The position numbers and the translations under genes are program-made. From positions 1 to 44,108 of the forward strand of contig CAJPJR010000012.1 in NCBI GenBank assembly GCA_905369775.1: 44,108 bases of DNA. Reading direction: 5' to 3'. The notes beneath the pieces were generated by a model that ran no database searches, was not told where the DNA came from, and worked only from the letters and a program-made list of their open reading frames with translations. Positions 43,182 through 44,108 of the stretch are shown in pieces. The stretch comes from Prevotellaceae bacterium UBA1746 (lineage in GTDB: Bacteria; Bacteroidota; Bacteroidia; Bacteroidales; Bacteroidaceae). Each line of letters begins with the position of its first letter. Positions within the stretch are counted from its first letter, which is position 1.

Positions 43182-43235
43182 AAAGTATTGATGCTTTGCT
43201 GATTGTGGATCACGGCAACGAATGCGGGTCGGTAC

Positions 43236-43265
43236 AAAAAAAATTGATTGTCTCCCGACAACCAA
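43236..43265 (-). terminator. Terminator upstream of the HAD gene
   Basis: TTGGTTGTC/GACAATCAA on the reverse strand forms a nine-base stem with one G-U pair and a GGGA loop, followed by eight T. Confidence 0.85.
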
Positions 43266-43298
43266 TCTTCTTTTAACCTTAAATCTAATACCATGAAA
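43236..43298 (-). ncRNA. Putative short transcript or attenuator leader
   Basis: Between a strong promoter (43305-43336) and an intrinsic terminator (43236-43265), about 60 bases would be transcribed on the reverse strand. They begin near the A-rich stretch around 43298. The terminator lies 55 bases before the HAD start, so the unit may be an attenuator for that gene or a free small RNA. It includes an ATG followed by a short frame, but no evidence shows that it is translated. Confidence 0.5.
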
Positions 43299-43304
43299 AC
43301 GATG

Positions 43305-43336
43305 CAAAGGTACAGCCGCCACAAACAACCTGCAAG
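43305..43336 (-). promoter_or_regulatory. Promoter upstream of the short unit and HAD gene
   Basis: CTTG (43336-43333), 20 bases, TACCTTTG (43312-43305) on the reverse strand. Confidence 0.8.
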
Positions 43337-43539
43337 CTTCAGAGAAAAAAAACGACGAAAATACTTTCGCACCCTTTGAATTGAAATATCCGCCTTACAC
43401 AATAAAGCGAGAACGACAGAAAGGCCACTACTTTAGCGACCGACGACAGAAAAACACGTAGCGAAATGAGACGGCACGTCCTCTTCTAAAAAAGAAGGAG
43501 ACTACCGACAAAAAATTGGAGGTTATCCTCCGAAACTCT

Positions 43540-43850
43540 CCCGAAAAGGTGAACTTCTCCTCGCGCGCGCATCACGTACACGCCCACACGCGCACGTCAG
43601 CTGTTTTTGTTTTTCCATGTTCACCCTTCACCCCAACCCGGCAAACGTCTCATTAGTGAGAGATTAAAGGTGAACATATAACACTCCTTCCCGCCTTCAC
43701 CATACGAAATGGACGATTCACCCCCCCCCGAAGAGGAAAAAGGCTGAAAAGTGAAGGTCTGTCCCCAAAGCCTTCACCCCTAACCAAATGATTAGAAAGG
43801 AGTTGCGGCACACCGGTGAAGGAGTGAAGGCAAAAATCAAAAAGTCATGG
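43540..43850. repeat. Cluster of GGTGAA/TTCACC repeats, copy 2
   Basis: Words GGTGAA, GTTCACCC and TTCACC occur at least nine times in both orientations. They end with GGTGAAGGAGTGAAGGCAAA near 43817, followed by an A-rich stretch and CGCGCGCG (43850-43876). A nine-C run lies at about 43711. No gene is supported in 43340-43891. Confidence 0.6.
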
Positions 43851-43891
43851 ACGCGCGCGTATAATGCACGCGCGCGAAGCTCCGTTTTCCT

Positions 43892-44108
43892 TCACAGCAT
43901 TTCGCCGGTGAAGCGCCGACGGATGGGCGTAGTCGAAGCTCCGCGATTGGACATTGCTCCATCGGGCCGCGCCAAGTGCACCTGATGGGTACAATAGCGC
44001 AACACCGCAGGTCGGTGAGTGATGAAAATCAATGTGCGCCCCGCGCAATATTGCACCAATCGCTGCACGACGCCTTCCTCTGTCGATTCGTCGAGTGCCG
44101 ACGTACTC
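43892..44108 (-). CDS. ABC transporter ATP-binding domain, C-terminus (partial)
   Basis: The reverse strand frame ending TGA at 43894-43892 is open to the right window edge and gives 71 residues. It reads TSALDE (end of the Walker B/D-loop), then VVQRLVQYCAGRTLIFITHRPAVLRYC, which holds the H-loop His in ITHRP. This is the end of an ABC ATPase, as found in exporters. The different frame at 43845-44048 is a shadow. Only the C-terminal tail is visible, so the transporter type is not determined. Confidence 0.8.
   Translation of the reverse strand, partial: STSALDESTEEGVVQRLVQYCAGRTLIFITHRPAVLRYCTHQVHLARPDGAMSNRGASTTPIRRRFTGEML

Overview
The window looks like a chromosome segment from a Bacteroidales bacterium with moderately high GC. 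I would guess a Prevotella/Porphyromonas-type lineage, but the genus cannot be fixed from this sequence. The evidence is a SusC/SusD (RagA/RagB) pair, a type IX secretion plug-like protein (DUF5103), a DPP5-like S9 peptidase, a Wza/Wzc pair, and Bacteroidetes-style promoters. Several promoters show a -7 box TAnnTTTG with TTTG or CTTG about 20 bases upstream, for example before tRNA-Asp, the tRNA-Val cluster, wza and the HAD gene.

Layout. (1) 1-3244, minus strand: a type IC-like restriction-modification operon hsdM-hsdS-hsdR, with hsdR cut by the window edge. hsdS has a run of eight G/C pairs exactly between its two half-subunits, and a one-base change either way stops translation at once. (2) 3245-4490: a gene-poor patch with a compact putative small RNA (promoter, hairpin, terminator) and a cluster of GTGAAGG-type repeats that reappears near the right end. 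(3) 4491-10777: a small winged-helix protein on the minus strand, then a plus-strand run of a secreted unknown protein, an HPr-kinase-like ATPase, an S26-type peptidase, a PqqD-like protein, pyrG and yidC. (4) 10851-14450: DPP5-like peptidase followed by an MFS transporter. (5) 14586-22151, minus strand: a secreted unknown, a lipoprotein, tRNA-Asp, SusD, SusC and two DEDDh exonucleases. (6) 22350-25424, plus strand: kdsA, kdsD/kpsF and an acyltransferase, a KDO/envelope polysaccharide block. (7) 25743-28760: an OmpA-family lipoprotein (minus), then plus-strand genes for a membrane protein of unknown role, a MaoC-like hydratase and a YigZ-family protein. (8) 28920-32157, minus: GH29 fucosidase, T9SS plug-like protein and a TRIC-family channel, followed by rnpB on the plus strand. 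(9) 32922-33224: three identical tRNA-Val(TAC) genes. (10) 33389-42379, minus: wza, wzc, ruvX, def, a TPR protein, a U32 peptidase and a zinc-ribbon membrane protein. (11) 42534-44108: a HAD phosphatase behind a second compact promoter/terminator unit, another repeat patch, and the C-terminus of an ABC ATPase.

The strongest candidates for something new are the apparently phase-variable hsdS switch, the kinase/peptidase/PqqD cassette without an obvious radical SAM enzyme or precursor, the two short intergenic transcription units, and the paired GTGAAGG repeat islets. Most remaining genes are envelope biogenesis or housekeeping functions that I place by family motifs.
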